From Lachnospiraceae bacterium (lineage in GTDB: Bacteria; Bacillota; Clostridia; Lachnospirales; Lachnospiraceae), in contig JAFVBE010000037.1 of NCBI GenBank assembly GCA_017480195.1, forward strand, positions 1 through 64,000: a stretch of DNA of 64,000 bases, read 5' to 3'. Of the stretch, positions 26,206 to 35,770 are shown piece after piece; the first letter of the stretch is position 1, and every line of letters starts with the position of its first letter. Below the pieces are notes generated by a model, which made no database searches, was not told the origin of the DNA, and was given only the letters and a program-made list of their open reading frames with translations. The translations under genes were made by a program, and so were the position numbers.

Positions 26206-26829
26206 TTATAAATAATTAATTTGAATTCTTCTATTATGGTTGCAGCATATTCTGATTATCTCAGCCATGCCTATACCATGATAAAGAAGATTTACCAAGC
26301 TTTCCTTTGCGTTTTCAAAGCTCTCGAACACCTTAAGCTTCTTTTCGCAGTCCTTATACACCTTCCAATATCCCGTGTATAGGGATTTTTCACCGTTATG
26401 ATTTATAAAGCCCTCTATATCTTCTACGGGATAGCCAAGCAGAAAGCCCATCTCGTGCGGAAATTTCTCCTTGTATATCATATACTCCTCGTATCTCTTA
26501 CAGAATTTGTCAAATATATATGATAAAGATGTATCCTCATATCCCATGCTATTAAGATGATTTTTCACTTCATCTCTGCTAATATAATCCGTAAGCAGCT
26601 TTTCATTATATAGTAAGACTGTAGCTCTGTAATTATTGGCATAAAGTAAACGATATGACAGATTACCGCCTTTAATAAGACTTATTAATTTGTCCACATC
26701 CCCTGCTCTTATGTTCAAAAGATTGGATATTTTAAGTCCCGCTATAAGCGGTGCACACTGTAAAGCCAGCTCAAGCTCAACATTATCAACTTCTATCCTT
26801 TTTACTATCTGCCAAGCCTCATAACTCAT
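26206..26829 (-). CDS. DUF3793-like protein
   Basis: A 207-residue soluble protein resembling DUF3793. Typical features are the early CAPLIAGLKISNLL segment, the central FPHEMGFLLGYPVEDIEGFI motif, and GYWKVYKDCEKKLKVFESF. The family is of unknown biochemistry and is commonly encoded beside flavodoxins in Firmicutes, as here, which suggests a role in redox or iron homeostasis. It lies about 47 bases after eno and could be read through from it. Confidence 0.8.
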   Translation of the reverse strand: MSYEAWQIVKRIEVDNVELELALQCAPLIAGLKISNLLNIRAGDVDKLISLIKGGNLSYRLLYANNYRATVLLYNEKLLTDYISRDEVKNHLNSMGYEDTSLSYIFDKFCKRYEEYMIYKEKFPHEMGFLLGYPVEDIEGFINHNGEKSLYTGYWKVYKDCEKKLKVFESFENAKESLVNLLYHGIGMAEIIRICCNHNRRIQINYL

Positions 26830-26876
26830 ATATAAACTCCTTAATATTACCTGCTATGCAAATAATTAAAGTTAAT

Positions 26877-28330
<1,454 letters not shown>

Positions 28331-28336
28331 AGATGA

Positions 28337-28365
28337 ATATTATCACACTTATTCTTATATGTCAA
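28337..28365 (-). promoter_or_regulatory. eno: eno promoter
   Basis: On the minus strand: perfect TTGACA (28360-28365), 17-base spacer, TAATAT (28337-28342). A strong sigmaA promoter, as expected for enolase. Confidence 0.8.
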
Positions 28366-28415
28366 CAGATTAAAAAATATTCCTGATTTTATAAATTTAT
28401 ATTTAACTCATTATG

Positions 28416-28658
28416 GGTGTAGTGGATATGGTTGTTGACTTCGTAGACATATGGGACACCGAAAACCCGTTCTCACTCGATAAAAAACGCAGGGGATACT
28501 ATTAATCCGTTCAAATAGAATATTGGCATTTTTACTTAAAAGTATGACTTAAGCAAAAATGCCAATCTCCTATTCTCACGTCTTAAAGTACCCGCGTTTT
28601 TTAACGGTTTTCTTGTGCCCCATATATCTCCTCGTCAATCAGCCATATCCACCACACC
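28416..28658. repeat. 243 bp imperfect palindrome (element C)
   Basis: The ends GGTGTAGTGGATATGG (28416) and CCATATCCACCACACC (28643-28658) are inverted copies. Complementarity continues inward with gaps, through ATATGGGACAC/GTGCCCCATAT-like, GAAAACC/GGTTTTC and AAAAAACGC/GCGTTTTTT blocks, to a central GGCATTTTTaCTTAA / TTAAGcAAAAATGCC stem at about 28524-28562. It lies between the eno promoter and the promoter of the lipoprotein gene and has no ORF. It could be a non-autonomous mobile element or a large folded RNA or terminator. Its sequence is unrelated to the four repeat copies further right. Confidence 0.7.
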
Positions 28659-28693
28659 AGCTCAAATATCGCGATAAATCGCGATATTGAGCT
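28659..28693. repeat. hairpin abutting element C
   Basis: An inverted repeat of about 16 bases, AGCTCAAATATCGCGAT / ATCGCGATATTGAGCT, with one bulged A and a 2-base loop, starts at the base after element C ends. It may be a separate palindrome into which, or beside which, element C inserted, or a terminator for leftward read-through. Confidence 0.6.
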
Positions 28694-28747
28694 ATATATT
28701 AGTTTCAGTTATAATTTATATAATATGTATATTATGATTTAATGAAT

Positions 28748-28776
28748 TTGACAATCTATAAGGTTATATGTAATAT
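28748..28776 (+). promoter_or_regulatory. promoter of the 28806 lipoprotein gene
   Basis: TTGACA (28748-28753), 17-base spacer, TAATAT (28771-28776). Transcription would start about 23 bases before the ATG at 28806, which supports that start over an upstream in-frame one at 28776 that overlaps the -10 box. Confidence 0.8.
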
Positions 28777-28805
28777 TGAAATATATGAATTGGAAGGCAG
28801 AAAGT

Positions 28806-29258
28806 ATGAGATTGACTCACAAAAAAATTATTTTATCAATATTAATAGCTTGTTTTTTGATTTCCATATATGGTTGTAGCAAAAGTTCTGAAGCAGAAAG
28901 GCTTTCTAAAAATCTTTCGGATTATAAGCTTGTTGCAGAATATGCTTTAAATAACTGTAAAAATGATAAATACAAGGTCATTGATGACAAAGCAGAACGA
29001 TATGTCGTGGACTTATCTGATATTGAAGATATTGCTGAAATAAAGTCCAGTGTTGCAATTGCACAACAAGATTTTTCGTATATATGGATTGAAGATTCCT
29101 ATGTAATATTTTGGAACGATGAAACAAAAACAATGGGATTATTGTATTCTGAAAAACCAAAGAAAGCAATTAAATCTATAAAGACATGGTATACAACTAT
29201 GGAAAGTGAAAAGATTGATACAAAATTCTACATAATAGGTACTTGGAAAAGTAAATAA
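28806..29258 (+). CDS. small lipoprotein of unknown function
   Basis: A 150-residue protein. The basic N-terminus MRLTHKK is followed by a hydrophobic stretch and a lipobox-like IYGC, then a charged extracellular domain (ISDYKL.. pattern, VVDLSDIEDIAEIKSSVA, SYVIFWNDETKTMGLLYS). It should be a lipid-anchored surface protein. No family recognised. It is a single gene with its own strong promoter, convergent with htpG across palindromic repeat copy 1, and it sits between two large palindromes, so it may be recently acquired. Confidence 0.75.
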   Translation: MRLTHKKIILSILIACFLISIYGCSKSSEAERLSKNLSDYKLVAEYALNNCKNDKYKVIDDKAERYVVDLSDIEDIAEIKSSVAIAQQDFSYIWIEDSYVIFWNDETKTMGLLYSEKPKKAIKSIKTWYTTMESEKIDTKFYIIGTWKSK

Positions 29259-29278
29259 AAATTTTTTACGCGCAGCGT

Positions 29279-29572
29279 GTCGGTTAGACGGGTATGCCTT
29301 GATATGATCTGTGTTAATTCCGACAAGATAAAAAGCAGGCAGTTTGCCAACGATTCGCACAATTTGTTTAAAATCAGAAACGAATGGTTTGAGTAAATTC
29401 ACTCAGAAATCGAGCTGTTTGAGCGAAAGCGAGTTCTCGATTTCGTGTGAATTTAGAAAACCTGAGTGCTCTGATTTAACAAATTGATTGCGTGTTGGTA
29501 AACTGCCTGCTTTTTATATTGTCGGTCTTAATTCCAATTACCTATCAGGGCATACCATACAGTCTAACCGAC
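29279..29572. repeat. palindromic repeat copy 1 (A-B nested form)
   Basis: The outer palindrome (type A) begins GTCGGTTAGACGGGTATG at 29279 and ends with its inverted copy CATACC..GTCTAACCGAC at 29572. Nested inside is the type B palindrome at 29322-29523. Its 30-base arms (29322-29351 and 29494-29523) match each other at about 28 positions. The B core includes CACAATTTG..AAATCAG / CTGATTT..CAAATTG, and a central hairpin with stem AAATCGAG / CTCGATTT around TGTTTGAGCGAAAGCGAG. It fills the gap between convergent genes (lipoprotein and htpG). Confidence 0.85.
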
Positions 29573-29597
29573 CTTGTTACACATATATCGGACAGTT

Positions 29598-31613
29598 CTA
29601 CTCTCCTATGAGGATATTAAGCACCTCATTACTTCTTGCTACAAATGCGGTCATCGCCTCCGGTGCAAGCGGCTTATTGGCAAGCACTGCAAGGTCGTAT
29701 AATTGACAGCATACTGTATTCGTATGCTCGCCCTCCGGATTGTCAAGCACATACTTTACAAGCTTATTATTAGCATTAAGCACGAGAGTTTCTCCCTCAT
29801 CACCGAACATATTCGGATCCATGCCCGGCATACTGTATGCCTTCATCATCTCAGCCATACGGCGTGATTCCTCTGATAAGGTAATCATAGATGATACATT
29901 CTCATTCTTAAGACTCTCAACCTTGACAGTAAGCTTATCCTTGCCTGTAGCCTTCTTGAAGGTTTCAGAAAGCTTATCCGTATATTCCTTAGTCTGTTCC
30001 TCGGTAAGCGCCTCGCCTACGAAATTATCCGCAAGGTCTGCATCTATACGAAGGAATTTGACATTTTCATTCTTGCTCTCGAGGTGAGTGATGTACGGAT
30101 TATCAATATTGTGGGTAAGATAAACCGCATCTATGCCCTCTTCCTTGAACATATTGATATACTGTGACTGTGCAATCTCGTCACTCACATAGAATACCTT
30201 ATTCTCATATTTTTCTTTACCTGCCTCAAGATAATCGGGAAGTGTGATATACTTTCCCTCAAGGTTCTTGAACAGCATATAATCAGTCATCTTCTCACAG
30301 AACTTATCGTCTCTTAAGCAGCCGAATTTTATGAATGGACTGATGTCATCCCAGTATTTCTCATATTCTTCTCTATCAGTCTTGCACATACCTGACAGCT
30401 TATCGGCAACCTTCTTCGTGATATAGTCGGAAATCTTCTTAACCGAGCCATCATTCTGAAGTGCGCTTCTTGATACATTAAGCGGTATGTCAGGACAGTC
30501 GATAACACCCTTAAGCAGCATAAGGAATTCCGGTATAACCTCCTTGATATTATCAGCTACGAATACCTGATTGTTATATAATTTAATCGTTCCCTCAAGC
30601 TGGTCGTACTGCGGATTAATCTTAGGAAAATATAATATGCCCTTTAAATTAAACGGATAATCCATATTAAGATGTATCCAGAACAAAGGCTTCTTAAAGT
30701 CTAAGAACACATGCTGATAGAAATCAACATACTCCTCATCAGTACAATCCTTAGGATTCTTGAGCCAAAGTGGATTGGTGTTATTAAGCGGAGTTTCCTT
30801 CTTCTCGTCTTCTTCATCTGATGAATCTTCTCCATCCTCTGCATCAGTATCAGCCTTATCCTCTGCATCCTGCTTATCAGCAGTATCACCTACAAGGTCA
30901 TCCTCTTCTGTGGTGTCAACCTCGATAACCTTATCCTTCTTCTTGTCCTCCTCAGCCTTCTTCTTAGCCTCTTCCTCGGCTTTATCCTCGTCGGTAAAGT
31001 AGATATTGTAAGGCATAAATGCACAATACTTCTGGATAACCTCTCTTACACGATATTCATTGGCAAACTCATAGCTATCCTCATTAAGATAAAGCGTAAT
31101 CGCTGTACCTCTGGTATCATCATCGCTCTCGGTCATGCTAAATTCCGTACCGCCGTCACACTCCCAGAATACAGGCGTTGCGTCCTTCTTATATGAGCAG
31201 GTCTCGATAGTAACCTTGTCAGCCACCATAAATGCCGAATAAAATCCAAGTCCGAAATGACCGATTATCTGGTCGTCATTTGACTTATCCTTATATTTAT
31301 TTATGAAGTCTGTTGCACCTGAAAATGCAATCTGATTTATATACTGCTCTACCTCCTCAGCAGTCATACCGAGTCCGTTATCGACAAAGGTTATGGTTTT
31401 GTCCTTAGGAGATGCGTATACATCTATTCTGTATTCCTCTCCTTCGACCTCCTCGAACTCTCCCATCATAGCAAGCTTCTTTAATTTCGTTATTGCATCA
31501 CAGCCATTTGAAATAAGCTCTCTTATGAAAATGTCGTGGTCTGAATAAAGCCATTTCTTGATAATCGGGAATATATTCTCGCTGTTAATTGATAAGCTTC
31601 CCTGTTTTTCCAT
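29598..31613 (-). CDS. htpG: chaperone HtpG (Hsp90) with acidic linker
   Basis: A 671-residue Hsp90-family ATPase. The N-terminal GHKL domain has RELISNGCDA, FVDNGLGM, and GHFGLGFYSAFMV. The middle domain has NPLWLKNP...YVDFYQHVF, FKKPLFWIHLNMDYPFNLKG and PLNVSRSALQND. The C-terminal dimer domain ends the protein. Between the first two domains lies a Lys/Glu/Asp-rich segment (about residues 208-275), some 50 residues longer than the E. coli linker. AGGAGG precedes the ATG. Expression is probably under HrcA through a CIRCE site upstream. Confidence 0.97.
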   Translation of the reverse strand: MEKQGSLSINSENIFPIIKKWLYSDHDIFIRELISNGCDAITKLKKLAMMGEFEEVEGEEYRIDVYASPKDKTITFVDNGLGMTAEEVEQYINQIAFSGATDFINKYKDKSNDDQIIGHFGLGFYSAFMVADKVTIETCSYKKDATPVFWECDGGTEFSMTESDDDTRGTAITLYLNEDSYEFANEYRVREVIQKYCAFMPYNIYFTDEDKAEEEAKKKAEEDKKKDKVIEVDTTEEDDLVGDTADKQDAEDKADTDAEDGEDSSDEEDEKKETPLNNTNPLWLKNPKDCTDEEYVDFYQHVFLDFKKPLFWIHLNMDYPFNLKGILYFPKINPQYDQLEGTIKLYNNQVFVADNIKEVIPEFLMLLKGVIDCPDIPLNVSRSALQNDGSVKKISDYITKKVADKLSGMCKTDREEYEKYWDDISPFIKFGCLRDDKFCEKMTDYMLFKNLEGKYITLPDYLEAGKEKYENKVFYVSDEIAQSQYINMFKEEGIDAVYLTHNIDNPYITHLESKNENVKFLRIDADLADNFVGEALTEEQTKEYTDKLSETFKKATGKDKLTVKVESLKNENVSSMITLSEESRRMAEMMKAYSMPGMDPNMFGDEGETLVLNANNKLVKYVLDNPEGEHTNTVCCQLYDLAVLANKPLAPEAMTAFVARSNEVLNILIGE

Positions 31614-31618
31614 TTTAA

Positions 31619-31752
31619 CATTCCTCCTAAAATTTGTTACGCCCCCTCACATTCGTTCGGCGGCAAGTCGTCAGAACGCATTTTAAGTATGCCGCTTTGC
31701 GGCATAGGCGTTCCTCCTATTATTGTTATGCCCCCTCACATTCGTTCGGCGG
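31619..31752. repeat. duplicated segment in the htpG leader
   Basis: A 44-base segment that includes an AGGAGGAA ribosome site and the GCCGCCGAACGAATGTGAGG-like string (minus strand) is present twice, at about 31619-31663 and 31709-31752, a 90-base offset. Copy-to-copy differences are few. Between them is TATGCCGCTTTGCGGCATA, a small palindrome at about 31689-31706. The result is two potential ribosome sites in the leader. Confidence 0.8.
31637..31705 (-). CDS. possible 22-codon leader ORF before htpG
   Basis: In the htpG leader, AGGAGG is followed after 7 bases by ATG and an open frame MPQSGILKMRSDDLPPNECEG-A that stops 23 bases before the htpG start, just upstream of the htpG ribosome site. 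It arises from the leader duplication. It may be a regulatory upstream ORF that couples translation, or a chance by-product; nothing shows that it is translated. Confidence 0.35.
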   Translation of the reverse strand: MPQSGILKMRSDDLPPNECEGA

Positions 31753-31771
31753 TTCTTAATTTCTATAACTT

Positions 31772-31800
31772 AATATAATACTGTTAAAATAGAATGTCAA
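31772..31800 (-). promoter_or_regulatory. htpG: htpG promoter
   Basis: On the minus strand: perfect TTGACA (31795-31800), 17-base spacer, TATATT (31772-31777). This predicts a leader of about 150 bases before the htpG ATG at 31613. The CIRCE operator ends 7 bases upstream of the -35. Confidence 0.75.
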
Positions 31801-31807
31801 GAAAAAA

Positions 31808-31834
31808 TTAGCACTCGTTTTAAACGAGTGCTAA
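31808..31834. promoter_or_regulatory. perfect CIRCE operator (HrcA site)
   Basis: TTAGCACTC-N9-GAGTGCTAA matches the CIRCE consensus at all 18 arm positions with the correct 9-base spacer (31817-31825). HrcA binds CIRCE to repress class I heat-shock genes, so htpG is very likely in the HrcA regulon here. The spacer GTTTTAAAC extends the dyad to 13 bases per arm, and on the minus strand six T follow. The same DNA therefore also looks like an intrinsic terminator for the anti-sigma-type gene ending at 31898. Confidence 0.93.
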
Positions 31835-31897
31835 TACAATGATTTATAATAATCTTTTTACCTGTCGGGCATAATTATTTATAACCATCAAAATAAT

Positions 31898-33373
31898 TTA
31901 TTCTACAATCTCTATCTTATTCCTAAGGTCAAACCATGCATTATTACCATTTATATTATAACCATAATCAGTATCATTTACAACCATTACAACATAAGGT
32001 AGTACATCTTCATTTAACAGATATGCCACATTAACGGTTACAGTTTCGCCTGCTTTAATCTCAGGTATATAGTTCTTGAAATACTCATTATGCACATCCC
32101 AATAAAGCATGCTGCTATCGTCTCTTGCCGCATACTCATACAATGCATAAGCAAAATCATCAAGTCCTTCAAATCTGAATTGTTCAAACCCCCTGCTTAA
32201 GTTATAGCTATCTTTATTTTCTCTTAAGAATTCTATTTCTGCCGTAAACCACACATCATACAGTGTCTCATCAGAAGTATTGGTAAATTCCAAGGTTGCA
32301 TACACAAGCTTTTCATCCACCTTTACCTCGTCTATTACCTCATCAAGTTCATTTATTCCGTCTCCGGCTTTATAGGCATATATTGTATTCTGCTTAAGCT
32401 TACCGTCTTCATCAAGTGATTTTAACCATTGCGGCTGGTAGCCTAACATTTCCTTATCTTCCAATACAGAAAAATCATCATATGCTTTTACATCTGTCAC
32501 TTTTACGCTCAAGCTTCCCGCTCCTAATTCCTTTCCGTCTTCCGTTACAGCCGAATTGCTGATATCAGCACTTTCATTCAGATTCTTAAGATTAGATAAA
32601 TCTGCAATCGGATACGAAGGAATATCTACATCACCATAATCATAGCCTATATTATATTCGCTTTCGGCTTCTACATAATCGGACCATTTGAATGCTTCTT
32701 CTGCGGTTAATACCTCATCGGTCACCTCTATCTCAAAGCCTGACATTATAATTTCAAAATCCTCATCTGATAAAGCACTTCCGGTCATCGCAACAAGCAC
32801 AGCATTTTTATCCTCATAAAGCATATAATACCATACTCGTCCGTCGCTGAATTCTACTCTTGTGCCGGGTATTCCCGCTACTACAACATCCCTGTTATCC
32901 ACTACATGCCCAAGTCTTAGCTCGTCAAAATCCACAGACTTATCTATATGTACAAGCATAGGACTAAAATATCTATCAGGGTCAGTATTGTCATTAAGTT
33001 TACCCCCTGCATTCAAATATTCATCCATTCCATCAGGCTTAGCACCGAAATTATAATCAAATGCTTTATATTCACTTTGAGCTTTCATATCAGACAGATT
33101 TTCTGTTGTGCCCTCAGTTACAATGTCTACATTGATACCATAATTTCCTTCCTTTTCCGTCTTAAGCTTTATCGCATAATTTGCCGCATATACTGTTGAG
33201 CCTGCCACAAGAACTGCCGCCAAAGCAGCCGCTACCCTAAGTATTTTACTATTGTTCTTTGTCTTATGAATCCCAGCTTTATTCGCTATACAATCCTCTA
33301 TATCATTTCTCATTCTGTCCGATATCTCATCCGGTATATCCGGAAGCATATATTTTAAATCTTCACTACGCAT
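31898..33373 (-). CDS. membrane protein co-encoded with an ECF sigma factor (putative anti-sigma)
   Basis: A 491-residue protein with a short cytoplasmic N-terminus of about 45 residues, one transmembrane helix (ILRVAAALAAVLVAGSTVYAA, about 46-67) and an extracytoplasmic domain of about 420 residues. That topology and the 8-base overlap with the sigma gene suggest an anti-sigma or sensing partner. The outer domain has no motif I recognise. The ATG at 33373 has AAAGGAGG 9 bases upstream; the ATG at 33382 abuts the ribosome site. Confidence 0.8.
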   Translation of the reverse strand: MRSEDLKYMLPDIPDEISDRMRNDIEDCIANKAGIHKTKNNSKILRVAAALAAVLVAGSTVYAANYAIKLKTEKEGNYGINVDIVTEGTTENLSDMKAQSEYKAFDYNFGAKPDGMDEYLNAGGKLNDNTDPDRYFSPMLVHIDKSVDFDELRLGHVVDNRDVVVAGIPGTRVEFSDGRVWYYMLYEDKNAVLVAMTGSALSDEDFEIIMSGFEIEVTDEVLTAEEAFKWSDYVEAESEYNIGYDYGDVDIPSYPIADLSNLKNLNESADISNSAVTEDGKELGAGSLSVKVTDVKAYDDFSVLEDKEMLGYQPQWLKSLDEDGKLKQNTIYAYKAGDGINELDEVIDEVKVDEKLVYATLEFTNTSDETLYDVWFTAEIEFLRENKDSYNLSRGFEQFRFEGLDDFAYALYEYAARDDSSMLYWDVHNEYFKNYIPEIKAGETVTVNVAYLLNEDVLPYVVMVVNDTDYGYNINGNNAWFDLRNKIEIVE

Positions 33374-33842
33374 ATTTCTCATCCTCCTTTAATTTTTCCT
33401 TCATCAGCTTTCTTGCACGAAGCAGCCTGTTCTTCACCGCTGACTGTGTACATGAAAGCATAACCGCAATCTCACTTATCTGATAGCCCTCCATATAATA
33501 AAGAACCATAGCAGTCCTTAGTTTATCAGGCAGCTCGTAGAGTGCCGCATACAGATATCCATATTCTTCCTTTTGCTCACTGTATAAATTCTCAGGTATA
33601 TCAGTAGTCTGTGGCAGCCTTAATATATTGTAACATTCATTTATCAGAATTCTTACCAGCCATGCTTTCACTGACGACTTATCCTTCAGCTTATCAAGCT
33701 TATCATAGCCTTTTACTATCATCTCGGATATAGCATCAGAGCAGTCGCTGTCATTTGGCAATATTGACTTCGCAACATGATAAAACATATTTTTATTATC
33801 CATAATGATGCTTCCTAATTCTTCCTTAGTAAGCTTCGCCAT
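33366..33842 (-). CDS. ECF-type RNA polymerase sigma factor
   Basis: A 158-residue sigma-70 family factor with only regions 2 and 4. Region 2 carries AYHVAKSI-like and VRILINECYNILR segments; region 4 is LRTAMVLYYMEGYQISEIAVMLSCTQSAVKNRLLRARKLMKEKL, with a clear helix-turn-helix. It probably directs a small stress regulon, held by the membrane protein encoded next. AAGGAG precedes the ATG. Repeat copy 2 lies 120 bases upstream. Confidence 0.93.
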   Translation of the reverse strand: MAKLTKEELGSIIMDNKNMFYHVAKSILPNDSDCSDAISEMIVKGYDKLDKLKDKSSVKAWLVRILINECYNILRLPQTTDIPENLYSEQKEEYGYLYAALYELPDKLRTAMVLYYMEGYQISEIAVMLSCTQSAVKNRLLRARKLMKEKLKEDEKYA

Positions 33843-33962
33843 ATCATACGCTCCTTTCAGCTTATTTAGATTTCAATATCATATGATAAATTCGTCTGAC
33901 ATAAATAAGACGGAAAAACAGATAAAAAGGTCTCATAATTTTTTATTTTGTTTCGTACATAC

Positions 33963-34169
33963 GGTATATAAATTAAACAGACAGCCACGACAACTTGCAA
34001 TCGATTTGTTAAATCAGTCAACTCGGATTCTATTGCCTTTGCACGAAATCGAGAACTCGCTAACGCTCAAACAGCTCGATTTCTGAGCAAGCCAATACGA
34101 ACCACTCGTTGCTGATTTGACACAAATCGTGCAAATTGTTGTCGTGGCTGCCTGTTTTATTTATATACC
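33963..34169. repeat. palindromic repeat copy 2 (type B, inverted orientation)
   Basis: A 207 bp palindrome whose 32-base arms (33963-33994 and 34138-34169) pair at all but about two positions, although the arm sequence differs from the other copies. Read on the minus strand it has the same core as copy 1, including the central stem AAATCGAG / CTCGATTT and the GCTCAGAAA and TTTGAGCG strings. It has no outer type A palindrome. It lies between the ECF sigma gene and the end of the gene at 34193. Confidence 0.85.
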
Positions 34170-34192
34170 TTATTATAGTGAACACATAAAGT

Positions 34193-34678
34193 TTAAATAT
34201 AATACTTCTCCACCGTCTTATCCCATAGTTCTTCAAGGCTTTTATCCAGTGTAAATACATTTAAGGATGTTCCGGTTGTTACGGACAGCTTATCATCAAA
34301 ATAATTTACATTCAGGAATAATGCCCTCACATTATCCGGATGTATAGGCAGATTATTCATTTCAATTAATCTTTGTATGTTCTCATTATTAAACATAAGT
34401 ATGAGCTTAAGCTTTATCGGAAGTCTGTCTGAGCGTATGTATTCAAGCACACTTTCTTTTATGTCATGCCAGCTTATGTATTCTTTATCGGAAAGTGCCT
34501 CATATTCCTCACCGTCATAAAAATCCTTATTGATTTTACCATTTATATAATAGGAAACCGACACATCTGCCTTCGCTTCAAAAAGATAAAAGCTGTCATA
34601 CTTTTCATTTGTGAATAACTCATTTAGAAAGGATTTTACCTCATCCCCTGTATATTCAAAATTCTTCACCTTATACAC
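34193..34678 (-). CDS. DUF5721-like protein
   Basis: A 161-residue soluble protein. The layout (N-terminal EVKSFLNELFTNEKYDSFYLFEA, then WHDIKESVLEYIRSDRLPIKLKLILMF, then YFDDKLSVTTGTSLNVFTLDKSLEELWD) resembles DUF5721, a Firmicutes family of unknown role. It appears to start at a GTG (34678) directly after the stop of the transglutaminase-like gene, so translation is probably coupled. Weak ribosome site (AAGAG). Confidence 0.7.
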   Translation of the reverse strand: MYKVKNFEYTGDEVKSFLNELFTNEKYDSFYLFEAKADVSVSYYINGKINKDFYDGEEYEALSDKEYISWHDIKESVLEYIRSDRLPIKLKLILMFNNENIQRLIEMNNLPIHPDNVRALFLNVNYFDDKLSVTTGTSLNVFTLDKSLEELWDKTVEKYYI

Positions 34679-35761
34679 CTATCTCTTATTCAAATTAATA
34701 GTCATTACACTATATGGACCATAACTCTCTGGTATATATGTAAATCCATATACACCATCGACATTCGCTATCTGCGACATATCATAGGTATTCGCATTAT
34801 AGTCTGTAAGCACATATTCTATAATCGCATTGCGGTCACGCATCGCCATGAATTCAACCTTATTTTTAAAGGCATCATAATTACCAATCATATCATTAAG
34901 CTTGAAATAATTGTAATCCATACTGTCACAAGGCTCATAGCCATCCTTATTCCATTCATGTAAATCATCCATTATGTCATCCGTTACATTCATATAAATA
35001 TGTCCTGCATATCCATGTCTGTCCGGTATCGGATCATCCCAAGTCGCATCAACCTGATACCACTTACCATCAAGCTTAACTCTATTCCAGGCATGAAGCT
35101 CACCGTCAGCATAACCGGTCATTATTTCATTTTCGACATCAACACAATTTAGAAGAAGTGTCATCGCCTCTGCATAACCATTGCAGACAGCTTTTCCATG
35201 TACCAGTACGCCATAAGCCCTGAAAGCATACTCATTAGCACCATCAGTATATCCATACTCACAGTTTTTTACAATATAATCGTGTATTGCGAGTTCTTTC
35301 TCATAATCTGACATCCCCGGTTTAATAACCTGATTAACAACATACAGCATCTGCTCATACAGTTTCTGTGCCGCAGGTCTATCAACAGGAATATCCATAT
35401 TATTCTTATACTTCTGATAAGCATAGTAGTTATCAGATATTTCATATTTGAACTGAATCTTAAGCTTATTATTTCTTTTATAAAGAACTATGTACTGATC
35501 TACACTTCCATTCAAGCTTATTATATAATCATTGATATTCTTGATTTCCTCAATACTTATATCAGACAGGTAGAACACTCCTCCGGTTTCTCCATCATCA
35601 ATTTGAACCGAAATCATCTTAGAAAGCTCTGCCATATCAGATGTAGTTTGTTCCGGATGGATTCTTGCACCTATCTCCCAATTTAAAAAATATGCGCCAA
35701 GAATAACCACTACCACCAGTATCGGAACAATCCAATAAACCTTAGCCTTATCTTCATTCAT
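34679..35761 (-). CDS. membrane-anchored transglutaminase-like protein
   Basis: A 360-residue protein with an N-terminal membrane helix (VYWIVPILVVVVILGAYFL) and an extracytoplasmic transglutaminase-like core. The catalytic Cys is in GKAVCNGYAEAMTLLL, the His in GELHAWNRVKLDGKWYQVDATWDDP and the Asp in DATWDDP. Bacterial members act as cysteine proteases or crosslinkers at the cell surface. It follows a 51-residue membrane ORF by 9 bases. Confidence 0.88.
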   Translation of the reverse strand: MNEDKAKVYWIVPILVVVVILGAYFLNWEIGARIHPEQTTSDMAELSKMISVQIDDGETGGVFYLSDISIEEIKNINDYIISLNGSVDQYIVLYKRNNKLKIQFKYEISDNYYAYQKYKNNMDIPVDRPAAQKLYEQMLYVVNQVIKPGMSDYEKELAIHDYIVKNCEYGYTDGANEYAFRAYGVLVHGKAVCNGYAEAMTLLLNCVDVENEIMTGYADGELHAWNRVKLDGKWYQVDATWDDPIPDRHGYAGHIYMNVTDDIMDDLHEWNKDGYEPCDSMDYNYFKLNDMIGNYDAFKNKVEFMAMRDRNAIIEYVLTDYNANTYDMSQIANVDGVYGFTYIPESYGPYSVMTINLNKR

Positions 35762-35770
35762 AAATACATA

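Noticed and set aside
28660-34200. Prophage or insertion sequence carrying the small lipoprotein and repeats
   Set aside because: No integrase, transposase, capsid or replication gene is present; flanking genes are ordinary chromosomal ones.
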